Shown: in pieces, positions 8,036-16,351 of the stretch
Layout of the letters: each line of letters begins with the position of its first letter
Numbering within the stretch: position 1 is the stretch's first letter
Assembly (NCBI RefSeq): GCF_039539445.1
Contig: NZ_BAABDD010000022.1
Coordinates: forward strand, 1-64,000
Direction of reading: 5' to 3'
Source of the DNA: Salinactinospora qingdaonensis
GTDB lineage: Bacteria; Actinomycetota; Actinomycetes; Streptosporangiales; Streptosporangiaceae
DNA: 64,000 nt
Position numbers and translations under genes: made by a program
The notes under the pieces: model-generated
Seen by the model: the letters and a program-made list of their open reading frames with translations, nothing else
Told to the model about the DNA's origin: nothing
The model's database searches: none

Positions 8036-9078
8036 TGCGTCTCGCTGCGAACATGACCTACCAGGGCGTGGGCGACCTCGCCTGCGCGGCCGAGCAGCTC
8101 GGCTACGACCTGGTGCTCGCCTCCGAGGGATACCGCTCGGACGCGGTGAGTGTCCTCGGGGCCGTCGCCGGGCGGACGTCGCGCATCGGCTTGGCCTCCG
8201 GCGTCATGCAGATCCCGGCCCGACCGCCCGGCGCCGCGGCCTTGGCCGCGGCGACGCTGGACGCCGTGAGTGGTGGACGGTTCCGCCTCGGGCTCGGGGT
8301 GTCCAATCCGCGCGTGTCGGACGGCTGGTACGGGGTGCGGTTCGCCCAGCCGTTGGCACGCACCCGAGAGTACGTCGACATCGTCCGCCGTGCCCTTGAG
8401 GGCGGACCGGTCCGGTATGCCGGGGAACACTTCTCCCTGCCAGCCTGGGGACACGAGCAGGCGCCACTGCAGCTGTTTACCGAGCGTCCAAGCACGGACC
8501 TGCCGATCTACCTGGGCGCGCTGGGGCCACGCAACCTCCGGCTGGCCGGGGAGATCGCGGACGGATGGGTCAGCGGCTTCACAACGCCGGACCTGGTCGC
8601 CGAGTCGGTGAAGGAACTGGAGGCGGGACGCGCACGCGGCGGGCGGACGATGGACGGCTTCGAGGTGATCCCCTACGTCGCGGCCGCCGTGGCCGCGGAC
8701 GTGGCCACGGCGGCCGACGAGCTCCGCGCGCACTACGCGCACCTGCTCGGCATCGGCGGCTCGGACAACTTCTACTGCGCGATGGCGGCGGACATGGGCT
8801 TCGAGCGCGAGATCGCCGAGTTCCGCCAATGCCTGGAATCCGGGGACCGCGCGCGGGCCGCGGCCAGCGTTCCCCTGGAGTTCATCGACCGCACGGCGCT
8901 GCTGGGGCCGGTGGAACGGATCTCCGAACGGATGGCGGCGTGGGCCGACGCCGGCGTCACCACACTGAGCGTGCTGGTCTCGGCGAACCACACCGACGCA
9001 AGACGCCCGGGATCGCGTTTCCCGGGCGTCTGCGGGTGCTGCGGCGTTCCGGTCCGGCAGGGGAACTCAGCTCAGTGA
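8035..9078 (+). CDS. Luciferase-like (F420/flavin-dependent) oxidoreductase
   Basis: A luciferase-like monooxygenase-fold (LLM) oxidoreductase of about 347 residues. Family features are the LGYDLVLASEGYRSDAVSVL opening, GLGVSNPRVSDGWYG and the PIYLGALGPRNLRLAGEIADG segment, typical of F420-dependent LLM enzymes of actinobacteria. The ATG at 8035 is preceded by GGAAAGG at 8 bp. The last 26 or so residues (from DARRPGSRF) are translated from a terminator-like hairpin and read as non-homologous filler, so the native stop was probably lost. It is convergent with a nitroreductase-hemerythrin fusion, also probably F420-linked. Substrate unknown. Confidence 0.82.
   Translation: MRLAANMTYQGVGDLACAAEQLGYDLVLASEGYRSDAVSVLGAVAGRTSRIGLASGVMQIPARPPGAAALAAATLDAVSGGRFRLGLGVSNPRVSDGWYGVRFAQPLARTREYVDIVRRALEGGPVRYAGEHFSLPAWGHEQAPLQLFTERPSTDLPIYLGALGPRNLRLAGEIADGWVSGFTTPDLVAESVKELEAGRARGGRTMDGFEVIPYVAAAVAADVATAADELRAHYAHLLGIGGSDNFYCAMAADMGFEREIAEFRQCLESGDRARAAASVPLEFIDRTALLGPVERISERMAAWADAGVTTLSVLVSANHTDARRPGSRFPGVCGCCGVPVRQGNSAQ
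9001..9031. terminator. Bidirectional hairpin terminator inside 3' coding end
   Basis: AGACGCCCGGG (9001-9011) and CCCGGGCGTCT (9021-9031) form a perfect 11-bp stem with loop ATCGCGTTT. It lies between two convergent genes, as a shared terminator would, but it is inside the reading frame of the oxidoreductase that continues to 9078. No long T tract follows on either side. Confidence 0.7.
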
Positions 9079-9969
9079 GTTCAGCACGGGAACGAGTTGC
9101 TCCTCCTCGTAGTCGAGGTGTCGTTCCAGCTCCTCCGCAAGTTCCTCGAACCGCTGCCGCACCCCGGCGGCGTCACCGGTGCTGAGTTCGGTCAACGACT
9201 CCTCGATCCCCCGCAGGAGTCGGGCCACCACAATGTGCTCCTCGCGCAGCCTGGCCACTATGTCCGCGAGTTCCGGGAACCGGTTCGCCAGGTCCGGGAA
9301 GAGCCGGCTGTCCTCACCCTGGTGATGCTCCTCCAAGTCGGCGCAGAAGGTCAGGCAGTACGTACGCAGGTCCCGCCCCGGTTCCAGAGTGGGGCCGGCC
9401 CCCGCGGGGTCGTGGTCATCGAGTTCCTCGCGGATCCTCGCCAGCGCCCTGCGGTACTGGTTGTGGAGCCGGACGAACTCCTCACCCATGGCCCACGCCC
9501 GCGACGTATCCGGTTCGGTGCCCGCCCGGAACAGTCGGACGATCGGAATCTCCCGCTGCCTTGCCTCCTGCGCATCCGCGAGTCCGGGTTGGACGCGCGC
9601 GGCGTGGGCGAAAAACCAGTCCCGCTCTCCCGCGCGGGCGATTAGCGCGCTAGCCGCATAGGTATCGTCGCCGGTTTCTACGGTGACCCGCGGATGCGCC
9701 TGGATATCCAGGTACCACGGCGGGTCCTCCGATCCGGAAACATCGCACGCGGCGAGGATGATCCATTCGTCATCGGGGACGCATTCGACTGGCGTAGTGC
9801 GCGGTGTTCCGGTCCCCGCCCGGGTGGTGGTCAGGAGAATAAGGTTCGCGTCCGCGCGCGCACCGCTTACCTTTCCACCATTCTCGCGGAACTCGGAAAT
9901 GACATGCTGATCGAGGCCACCAGAAACAGGTGAACTCAAGAACGACTCCTTCGGATCACGGACCTCCAT
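9067..9969 (-). CDS. Deazaflavin-dependent nitroreductase-like domain fused to hemerythrin domain
   Basis: A 300-residue two-domain protein. Residues about 20-145 match the split-barrel family of F420H2-dependent nitroreductase/quinone reductases (Ddn-like): VISEFRENGGKVSG, then LILLTTTRAGTGTPRTTPVE, PPWYLDIQAHPRVTVETGDD and QREIPIVRL. Residues about 165-300 form a four-helix hemerythrin HHE domain, with candidate iron ligands in FVRLHNQY, LEEHHQGEDSRLFPDL, LREEHIVV and ERHLDYEEEQLVP. The first domain suggests F420-linked reduction of quinones or nitro groups, and the second suggests di-iron O2 or ROS/NO sensing or binding. It overlaps the convergent oxidoreductase end by 12 bp. Confidence 0.85.
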   Translation of the reverse strand: MEVRDPKESFLSSPVSGGLDQHVISEFRENGGKVSGARADANLILLTTTRAGTGTPRTTPVECVPDDEWIILAACDVSGSEDPPWYLDIQAHPRVTVETGDDTYAASALIARAGERDWFFAHAARVQPGLADAQEARQREIPIVRLFRAGTEPDTSRAWAMGEEFVRLHNQYRRALARIREELDDHDPAGAGPTLEPGRDLRTYCLTFCADLEEHHQGEDSRLFPDLANRFPELADIVARLREEHIVVARLLRGIEESLTELSTGDAAGVRQRFEELAEELERHLDYEEEQLVPVLNSLS

Positions 9970-10020
9970 GCGGTCAGCGTCCTCCCGCTGCCTGCACGCG
10001 ATCCGTGAGGTATTGGAATA

Positions 10021-11790
10021 CTAGCCGTTGAGCGTGGGCAAGGCATCGGACCACGATTCCACCGCGTCCGGAAAATCCCGATCGAACCAGTAGGAGCGCC
10101 GGGTGAACGGAGTGCCGGGCAGGTCTGCGCGCCGCGGTGGCTCCCCGTCCCGCAGCGTGTCCCAGTCGGCCGGCTCGTGTGCCAGCCAGTCTCGCACCAC
10201 GCGGGCCTCCGCGGCGTCCAGTACGGCGGTCCGGGCGTCCTCGGGTGGTTCGAACTCGGTGCGGACCTCGGCCGCCGTCGCCACCCCGTGCAGGCCCTCG
10301 CGTAGCTCCGCGAGGTCCCGCGCGCCCAGGACACGCCGCACCGGCCCAGCAGGTCGGCCGCCCCGCAGGCTCCGGGCGAGCGCCGACAGCGTGGGCGGCG
10401 GCAGGACGGCGATCTCCCGGCCGAGCCGGTCGGCGAACGCCGCGAGGGCGGACTCGGTGCCCGCCGAGATCGGTACGGCATACGCGCGGTCGTGGGACGC
10501 TGCGGGCACCTCGGGGCCTCCTCGACGATGACGTGGGAGAGCGCCCCGCCGAGACCGAAGGAGTTCACCCCCGCACGCCGCGGGGTTTCGCCCGGCGGCC
10601 ACGGTGCGTCCTCAGTGGCGATGGCCTGTACGGCGGCGTCGACGGGCAGTGCCGGATCAACCTCATCCAGCCCGGCAACCCGGGGAACCTGTCCCTTCCG
10701 GAGCATGAGCACGGTCTTGACCAGCCCGATGAGTCCGGCTGCCCCCTCCAGGTGCCCGATGTTGGCCTTGACCGACCCGACCCAGACGCGGCCGTTCGGC
10801 CCGGTGGGAGACCGGCGTGGTTCGGCCGGAGCGTGCAGGGCACGGACGAGCGCATCGACCTCCACGGCGTCGCCGTGGGGCGTTCCGGTGCCGTGGGCCT
10901 CCAGGTACCCCAGGTCACGAACCCGGCAGCCGGCACGTGCTGCGGTACGGTGCAGCAGCTGGGCCTGTGAGCCGACATCGGTTCCGGTGAGCCCGCCGCC
11001 TCGCCCGTTGTGCGCGTTGCCCACGGCCGGGATGACCGCGTGCACCGGGTCCCCGGCGGCGAGCGCGTCGGCCAGCGGGCGCAGCAGCACGCACGCGCCA
11101 CCCTCGCCGCGGAGGTAGCCGTCCCTGCCGGGCGCGAACGGCACCGAGGCACCGGAGGCGGACAGCGCTCCGCTGCGCTGGGCGTTGTTCGTGTAGAGAC
11201 CGGAGCTGATCAGGTTGGTGGCACCCACGAGAGCCATCGGGTACTCCCTGCACTGCCAGGCCCAGCGCGGTCAGGCCGGATGAGCAGGCCGAGTCAACGA
11301 CCGTACTCGGGCCGGTCCACCCGAACTGGTAGGAGACTCGGTTGGCGAGGAAGGACGCCAGCGTTCCCGGGAACGCGGCGGCGTCCGACCGGCCCACCGC
11401 GCTCATCCGCTCCCGGTAGTCGGTGAGGAACGCGCCGGCGAACACGGCGACCGGTTCGTCCCGCAGGGCCTCAGGGGCAATGGCGGCGTTCTCCACCGCG
11501 TGCCAGGCCAGTTCCAGCATCATCCGATGCTGCGGGTCCATCCAGGCCGCCATCCGCGGTGAGATACCGAAGAAGCGGGCGTCGAACCTGTCCGGGCGGT
11601 CGATCAGCGACGCCCGTGGCGGGTCCGGCCATCCCGTCGGGTCCATGCCGTGCCACCGGCCAGGCGGCACGGCCGTGAATCTCCTTTGGGCGCCCGCGAC
11701 GACTTCCCACAGGTCGGCCAGCGTCTCGATCCCGGCCGCTCGACAGGACATGCCGATGATCGCGATGGGTTCGAGTGTGTGTTGCGTCAT
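10021..11790 (-). pseudogene. Type I polyketide ketosynthase, two frameshifts
   Basis: Reading three frames in turn gives a complete ketosynthase plus the following linker. Frame one (ATG 11790) has EPIAIIGMSCR and the active-site Cys in VVDSACSSGLTAL. After a break near 11245, where several codons are missing between LAVQ and EYPMALVGA, frame two has EAHGTGTPHGDAVE and VKANIGHLEGAAG with both catalytic His. After a one-base loss near 10515, frame three runs from AYAVPISAGTESALAAFADR to the post-linker motif LPGTPFTRRSYWFD and a TAG at 10021. No ACP or AT is attached. The catalytic triad survives, but the gene is not translatable as it stands. Confidence 0.75.
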
Positions 11791-11835
11791 GACCGCTTCC
11801 TCGAAATGGTTGGTGAGCGCCCGTGCCCGGGGCGA

Positions 11836-12020
11836 TCAGGTCCGTTGCCCGTCCTGAACCGGGGGGTGTTCGGTCGTATACCGGCCCAGCCGCTCGCCGT
11901 GCAGCCGGCGCACGCGGCGACGTGCCTCCTCGCCGCCGACCGTGCTCTCGTGATCGGGGATCTCGCGTTCCAGCGCCTTCTCGATCCCGAGCCGGCCAGC
12001 CCCGCCGAGCTGGTTCAGCT
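11836..12020 (-). pseudogene. C-terminal fragment of an unrecognised protein
   Basis: About 60 codons with good coding character on the minus strand, upstream of the ketosynthase: ELNQLGGAGRLGIEKALE, then a charged helical stretch GEEARRRVRRLHGERL, ending at TGA 11836. Homology-like text fades at about 12020, where the opposite-strand Cas3 fragment begins. It therefore looks like the tail of a gene of the same decayed biosynthetic cluster, cut at a recombination point. Family unknown. Confidence 0.3.
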
Positions 12021-12118
12021 CGCGCCTTGGCCGCGTCGAACCCGCCGGGGACGGGCGCAAACTGTGGGAGCTGGCCCGGGATGCTTTCGCGCGGGTCCAC
12101 GCCGCCTGGCGCGACCCC

Positions 12119-14071
12119 GTGTCCCCCGAGGAAGGGCTGGTCGCGGTACTGCTGCAAGGCGCGGTCACTCTGGCCGACCATTCCGGCTCGGCCCACGTGC
12201 CACTACAGACGCACATGCCGCTCCCACCGGCTTTCCTCACCACCCTGGCCACGCCCTACCCCCACCAGAAGGCCGCCGCCGACACGCGGGGCCACCTCGT
12301 GCTACGGGCTCCCACCGGCAGCGGAAAGACCGAAGCCGCCCTGGCCTGGGCCTCGCACCAACTCGACGACATGAGCGGCCAGCCCCGCCTGATATGGGTG
12401 CTGCCCTATCGGGCCTCCATCGACGCCGCCTGGAAGCGCTTCCTCCACAACCTGGTGCCTGAGCCCGGAGCCGCCCAGCCCGACATCGCGGTGCTGCACG
12501 CCACCACCGTCCAGACCCTGCTCACCCACGCCGTCGCCGAGGACACCACCCCCACCCGGGAGGCTAGCGCTGTCCCGAAGCACACGATGGCGGTGCAGGC
12601 CCGCGACCGTGCCCACGCGATGCGCACCCTGTTCGCCCAACGGGTGCGCGTGTCCACCCCGCACCAGTTGCTGCGCGCGGCCATCGCCGGGCCCCGCTAT
12701 TCCAGCTTCCTCCTCGAACAGGCCAACGCCCTCATCGTGCTCGACGAGCTGCACGCCTACGACCCGACCACCTTCGGCCGGATCTGTGCGGCCATGGGCC
12801 TGTGGGAACAGCTGGGAAGCCGGGTGGCCATCGCCTCAGCCACCTTGGCCCCGCCCATGCTCGACCTGATCCGCGACACCCTCACCAACGGCGTCACCGT
12901 GCACCAGGCGCCCTCGGGCACCGCGCCGGACCGCCACCGTCTCGTCGCTCATCACCCCTGGAGGGTTCGCAACCTGGCCATCTCCGACCTTGCCCGCGCC
13001 GCCCGCGCCAGCCTCTGCGGCCAAGTCGAGTTGATGGACATGCAACTGGGCACCAGTCTGGCCGACATCTGCGCCGCCATCACCACCGGCGACTACGACC
13101 TCGTGGGCATCTCCGCCACCTTCGGCCAACACGACCTGCTTACCCGTGCTCTCGACCACACCTTCGCCCTCACCGAGCCACCAACCGTGATCGCCGGCGG
13201 CAGCCTCACCGCACGCAACGAAGCGCTCCTCCTGCAACGCTACCCTCACCTGCTCATCGCCCGCGGCGCCGGCGAACCCACCATCGCCGATCTGATCACC
13301 TGGCACCACGGCGACCTCGCTTTGGAGGAGGTCCGCGGACTGGGCTACACCGGCGCTCCCCGCGGCGGCGCACTGGCGGTCACCCCTCCCTCGGTGCGCC
13401 GCACGCCCACCGTGGCCAACCGCCACCAACCCGACATGTTGCCCGAACTCGATCTGCTAGCGGCAACGCTTGACCACCACGGCGTCGCCCAACTGGAAAC
13501 CTCACGCGGCTGCACCAACTACTGCTCCTTCTGCCCTCGCGGCCACAAAGGGATGTGGTCGAGCCTGACCCTCCAGTCCCTGCCGTGGATGCTGGAGGAA
13601 ATCGGCGCGGCCTTCGACCGCCACCCCGGCACCGCACGCACGCTCTACCTCGTCGACGAGGAGATCATCGGCCACGGCCCCGACAGCCTCCCCCGCATCC
13701 GCGACATCGCCAACCAGCTTCACCAAGCCGGTATGACCTGGGAGTCCTCCTGCCGCATCGACCGAATCGTTGACCCCAGCCACGACCGCGCCTGGCATCT
13801 GGAACGCGCCCAACTCTGGCGCGACCTGTGCGGCCAAGGCCTGTGCCGCATGCTCTTCGGCGTGGAATCGGGTGTCACCTCGGTGCTCGCACGCTTTAAC
13901 AAGGAGACCACCGCAGAACAGAACGCCCTGGCCATCCGCACCCTCTCCGCGCTGGGCGTGCCCACCCGCTACACCTACATCACCTTCGATCACCTGATGA
14001 GCGCCGAAGAACTTGCCGCCACCCACGCTTTCCAAGCCCGCACCGACCTACTGTTACGCCCCCTGCCGTAA
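12119..14071 (+). CDS. Chimeric ORF: Cas3 helicase fragment joined to B12-binding radical SAM protein
   Basis: One 650-codon frame made of two unrelated parts. Residues 1-299 are the front half of a Cas3-type helicase: remains of the HD domain's last helices (VAVLLQGAVTLADHSGSAH; the frame is also open upstream to about 12020), Walker A PTGSGKTEAAL near residues 64-74, DELH at 209-212 and the SAT motif near 240. At about nt 13013 it turns into a cobalamin-binding domain (ITTGDYDLVGISATFGQHD) and a radical SAM core with C-x3-C-x2-C at residues 465, 469 and 472. The Cas3 C-terminal helicase half and the radical SAM N-terminus are both missing. It ends at an in-frame TAA beyond which radical SAM homology continues. 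I infer a deletion-born fusion of two pseudogenes; a functional fusion cannot be excluded. Confidence 0.7.
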   Translation: MSPEEGLVAVLLQGAVTLADHSGSAHVPLQTHMPLPPAFLTTLATPYPHQKAAADTRGHLVLRAPTGSGKTEAALAWASHQLDDMSGQPRLIWVLPYRASIDAAWKRFLHNLVPEPGAAQPDIAVLHATTVQTLLTHAVAEDTTPTREASAVPKHTMAVQARDRAHAMRTLFAQRVRVSTPHQLLRAAIAGPRYSSFLLEQANALIVLDELHAYDPTTFGRICAAMGLWEQLGSRVAIASATLAPPMLDLIRDTLTNGVTVHQAPSGTAPDRHRLVAHHPWRVRNLAISDLARAARASLCGQVELMDMQLGTSLADICAAITTGDYDLVGISATFGQHDLLTRALDHTFALTEPPTVIAGGSLTARNEALLLQRYPHLLIARGAGEPTIADLITWHHGDLALEEVRGLGYTGAPRGGALAVTPPSVRRTPTVANRHQPDMLPELDLLAATLDHHGVAQLETSRGCTNYCSFCPRGHKGMWSSLTLQSLPWMLEEIGAAFDRHPGTARTLYLVDEEIIGHGPDSLPRIRDIANQLHQAGMTWESSCRIDRIVDPSHDRAWHLERAQLWRDLCGQGLCRMLFGVESGVTSVLARFNKETTAEQNALAIRTLSALGVPTRYTYITFDHLMSAEELAATHAFQARTDLLLRPLP

Positions 14072-14475
14072 CTGCCCGTCGAGACCATCGTCGACGGCGT
14101 GCGCGACGAGGACTTCGTGGCCGAACACTCCAGCGGGCGCCCCTTCTACACCGCCATCTCCTACATGCTGGTGTCCATGGAATGCCTCATCGGCGCCGCC
14201 TACACCCGCCGTGTCGAAGCCGCCGGCCTCTCCGGGCACCCCCGCCCCTCGCTGGGCCGCATCGACGCCGACTTCGCGGACTGGCGGATCGGCATCTGCT
14301 CCCAGCTCGCCCAGCTCTGGATCGATCGCAACTTCGCCCTGGACTACACACTGAAGTCCATCGAAAAGATCTTGGAAGGAGAGGCCCGCCACCAGGTGCG
14401 CCACACCCGCTCCCTCCTCAAGGACGCCGCATTCGCTCTGCTCGGGGCGATGCTGGAGCACATCGCTCAAAAGAG
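14072..14475 (+). pseudogene. C-terminal continuation of the radical SAM gene after a premature stop
   Basis: Directly after the TAA at 14069-14071, in the same frame, translation resumes as LPVETIVDGVRDEDFVAEHS and continues through SYMLVSMECLIGAAYTRRVE, IDADFADWRIGICSQLAQLW and ALDYTLKSIEKILEGE, all typical of the C-terminal part of the same radical SAM family. One nonsense change (for example CAA to TAA) explains the split. The homology ends near 14475, and the next recognisable item is an integrase tail in the same frame. Confidence 0.65.
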
Positions 14476-14544
14476 AACTTTATTCAGGCGATCTCACGCC
14501 CAAAAGTGCCTCCACACCAGTTGCGATCCCTTCAGGGGTGATGA

Positions 14545-14720
14545 GCGGACAGTGCAGAAGATGTTGGGCCACGCCAAGCCGTCGATGACGCTCGACGTCT
14601 ACGGCCTCCTCTGGCCCGATCGCCTCGACGAGGTGGCCGATGGCCGACGCCATGGACGCGCGCCGCATGGCGGCGCTGACGAACGCCGAAGATAGCGCGA
14701 AACGAAACGGCCGCTCCTGA
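14545..14720 (+). pseudogene. Tyrosine recombinase (integrase) C-terminal remnant
   Basis: RTVQKMLGHAKPSMTLDVYG followed by LLWPDRLDEVAD is the box II end of actinomycete phage-type integrases, including the catalytic H of LGH and the nucleophile Tyr of LDVYG. After VAD the frame breaks because TGGCCGA is tandemly duplicated (14634-14640 and 14641-14647). Removing one copy restores the natural end AMDARRMAALTNAED and on to TGA 14720. The catalytic domain upstream is missing. Its position 90 bp from the 3' end of tRNA-Leu is the classic arrangement for an element integrated at a tRNA gene. Confidence 0.75.
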
Positions 14721-14809
14721 AGCGTGTGCACTATATGTGCAACGCCTGGAAGCGACCGCCTTCCACGACCGTGAACCATACACTCTGACCTGCGAGTTCA
14801 CCGGCCATC

Positions 14810-14897
14810 TGGTGTCCGAGGGGGGACTTGAACCCCCATGCCCTTAACGGGCACTAGCACCTCAAGCTAGCGCGTCTACCTATTCCGCCACCCGGAC
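14810..14897 (-). tRNA. tRNA-Leu (anticodon GAG)
   Basis: An 88-nt class II tRNA. The acceptor GTCCGGG pairs with CTCGGAC, the anticodon stem CTAGC/GCTAG holds the loop TTGAGGT (anticodon GAG), and there is a long variable arm (GCCCGTTAAGGGC). The T arm GGGGGTTCAAGTCCCCC is followed by discriminator A and an encoded CCA. Its 3' end faces the island and the integrase remnant, so it is the probable attachment site. Confidence 0.95.
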
Positions 14898-15028
14898 TTG
14901 AAATGTCGGGCGTCTGTGCGCCCTGACGTCGTCAACGATAGCAAATGTATGGAGTTGCTCGTACATCGTTTGGCCGATGCGGGGACCATAGGGGGAAGCC
15001 CACGACAGCCAGACGAATGGGGGACGCC

Positions 15029-16351
15029 ATGGTGGACGACGAGCAGGCGATGAGTCGAGCCGAGCGGGAGGTCGTAGACCTGTGCCGGGAACTCATCGCC
15101 ATCGACACCTCCAACTACGGGGACCACTCCGGGCCCGGAGAGCGTGAGGCGGCCGAGTACGTCGCCACCAAGCTCGACGAGGTCGGCGTGGAATCGCGGA
15201 TCTACGAATCCCACCCCGGGCGCAGCAGCGTCGTCGGTCGAATCGCCGGCCTCGACCCGACGAGACCGCCGCTGCTGCTCCACGGGCACCTAGACGTCGT
15301 CCCCGCCGACGCCGCCGACTGGACCCACCCGCCCTTCGCGGCAGAGATCGCCGACGGGTGCGTGTGGGGACGCGGCGCCGTCGACATGAAGGACATGGAC
15401 GCCATGATCCTCGCCGTGCTACGCCAGCGCATGCGCGAGGGCCGCAGGCCGCCCCGCGACATCGTGCTCGCCTTCCTCGCCGATGAGGAGGCCGGCGGCA
15501 CATGGGGGGCGCAGTGGCTCGTCGACCAGCACCCGGAACTGTTCGCCGACTGCACCGAAGCCATCAGCGAAGTCGGAGGCTTCAGCCTGACCATCAACCA
15601 GGACCGGCGGCTGTACCTCATCGAGACCGCGGAGAAAGGCATCGCGTGGCTGCGGCTGACCGCCCGCGGCAAAGCCGGACACGGCTCGATGGTCAACGAC
15701 GACAACGCCGTCACCGAACTCGCCGAGGCCGTCGCCCGACTCGGGCGGCACACCTTCCCCGTCCAGCTCACCAAGGCCGTTCGGGAACTGCTGGAAGAGA
15801 TCTGCCAAGAATTCGACATCCCCTTTGACGAGGACGACATCGAAAGCGTGGTGGCCCGACTCGGACCCATCGCCAACATGATCGGCGCAACACTGCGCCA
15901 CTCGATCAACCCCACCGTCCTCAACGGCGGCTACAAGGCCAACGTCATCCCCGGCACCGCCACAGCCGAGGTCGACGGCCGGTTCCTGCCGGGCATGGAG
16001 GAGGAGTTCTTCGCCGAGATCGACCGGCTCCTCGGCCCCAAGGTGACTCGGGAATTCATCCACCACCTGCCGGCGGTCGAGACCGGCTTCGAGGGCGGGA
16101 TCGTCACCGCCATGACCGACGCGCTCCAGGCCGAAGACCCGGGGGCGCGGACCGTGCCCTACTGCATGTCAGGTGGCACCGACGCCAAGAGCTTCCAACG
16201 GCTCGGAATCCGCAACTTCGGGTTCGCGCCACTGCGTCTGCCCCCGGAACTCGACTTCGCCGGCATGTTCCACGGCGTTGACGAGCGGGTGCCGGTGGAG
16301 TCGTTGCGCTTCGGCGTGCGGGTACTCGACCGCTTCATCGACCTCAGTTGA
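15029..16351 (+). CDS. M20-family metallopeptidase (ArgE/DapE-like)
   Basis: A 440-residue zinc-dependent amidohydrolase or peptidase of the M20/M25/M40 family, probably cytoplasmic. The first metal motif LLHGHLDVVPAD has H87 and D89. WGRGAVDMKD provides the bridging Asp, and LADEEAGG gives the catalytic and metal Glu at about 153-154. CMSGGTDAKSF and GMFHGVDERV near the C-terminus contain the remaining ligands. The ATG at 15029 has GGGGG 5-9 bp upstream; an in-frame ATG at 15017 is the alternative. It is the first intact gene outside the island. Substrate not predictable beyond an N-acyl amino acid or dipeptide. Confidence 0.88.
   Translation: MVDDEQAMSRAEREVVDLCRELIAIDTSNYGDHSGPGEREAAEYVATKLDEVGVESRIYESHPGRSSVVGRIAGLDPTRPPLLLHGHLDVVPADAADWTHPPFAAEIADGCVWGRGAVDMKDMDAMILAVLRQRMREGRRPPRDIVLAFLADEEAGGTWGAQWLVDQHPELFADCTEAISEVGGFSLTINQDRRLYLIETAEKGIAWLRLTARGKAGHGSMVNDDNAVTELAEAVARLGRHTFPVQLTKAVRELLEEICQEFDIPFDEDDIESVVARLGPIANMIGATLRHSINPTVLNGGYKANVIPGTATAEVDGRFLPGMEEEFFAEIDRLLGPKVTREFIHHLPAVETGFEGGIVTAMTDALQAEDPGARTVPYCMSGGTDAKSFQRLGIRNFGFAPLRLPPELDFAGMFHGVDERVPVESLRFGVRVLDRFIDLS

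Larger units (their letters stand above)
1..14810. mobile_element. Remnant genomic island at the tRNA-Leu(GAG) 3' end
   Basis: The interval from the left edge to the tRNA 3' end contains IS scars, truncated and frameshifted genes, a toxin-antitoxin pair and an integrase tail facing the tRNA 3' end. Housekeeping-type genes start on the other side of the tRNA. The left boundary lies outside the window, and I see no second copy of the tRNA 3' sequence within it. The island is inferred from these features rather than from paired att sites. Confidence 0.55.

Noticed and set aside
1..14810. CRISPR array near the Cas3 fragment
   Set aside because: I looked for regularly spaced 28-37 bp repeats around the fragment and elsewhere in the island and saw none. 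No other cas gene is recognisable.
14945..15028. Earlier start (14945) for the M20 peptidase
   Set aside because: It adds 28 residues with no family match, begins close to the tRNA promoter region and lacks a Shine-Dalgarno. The ATG at 15029 has one.
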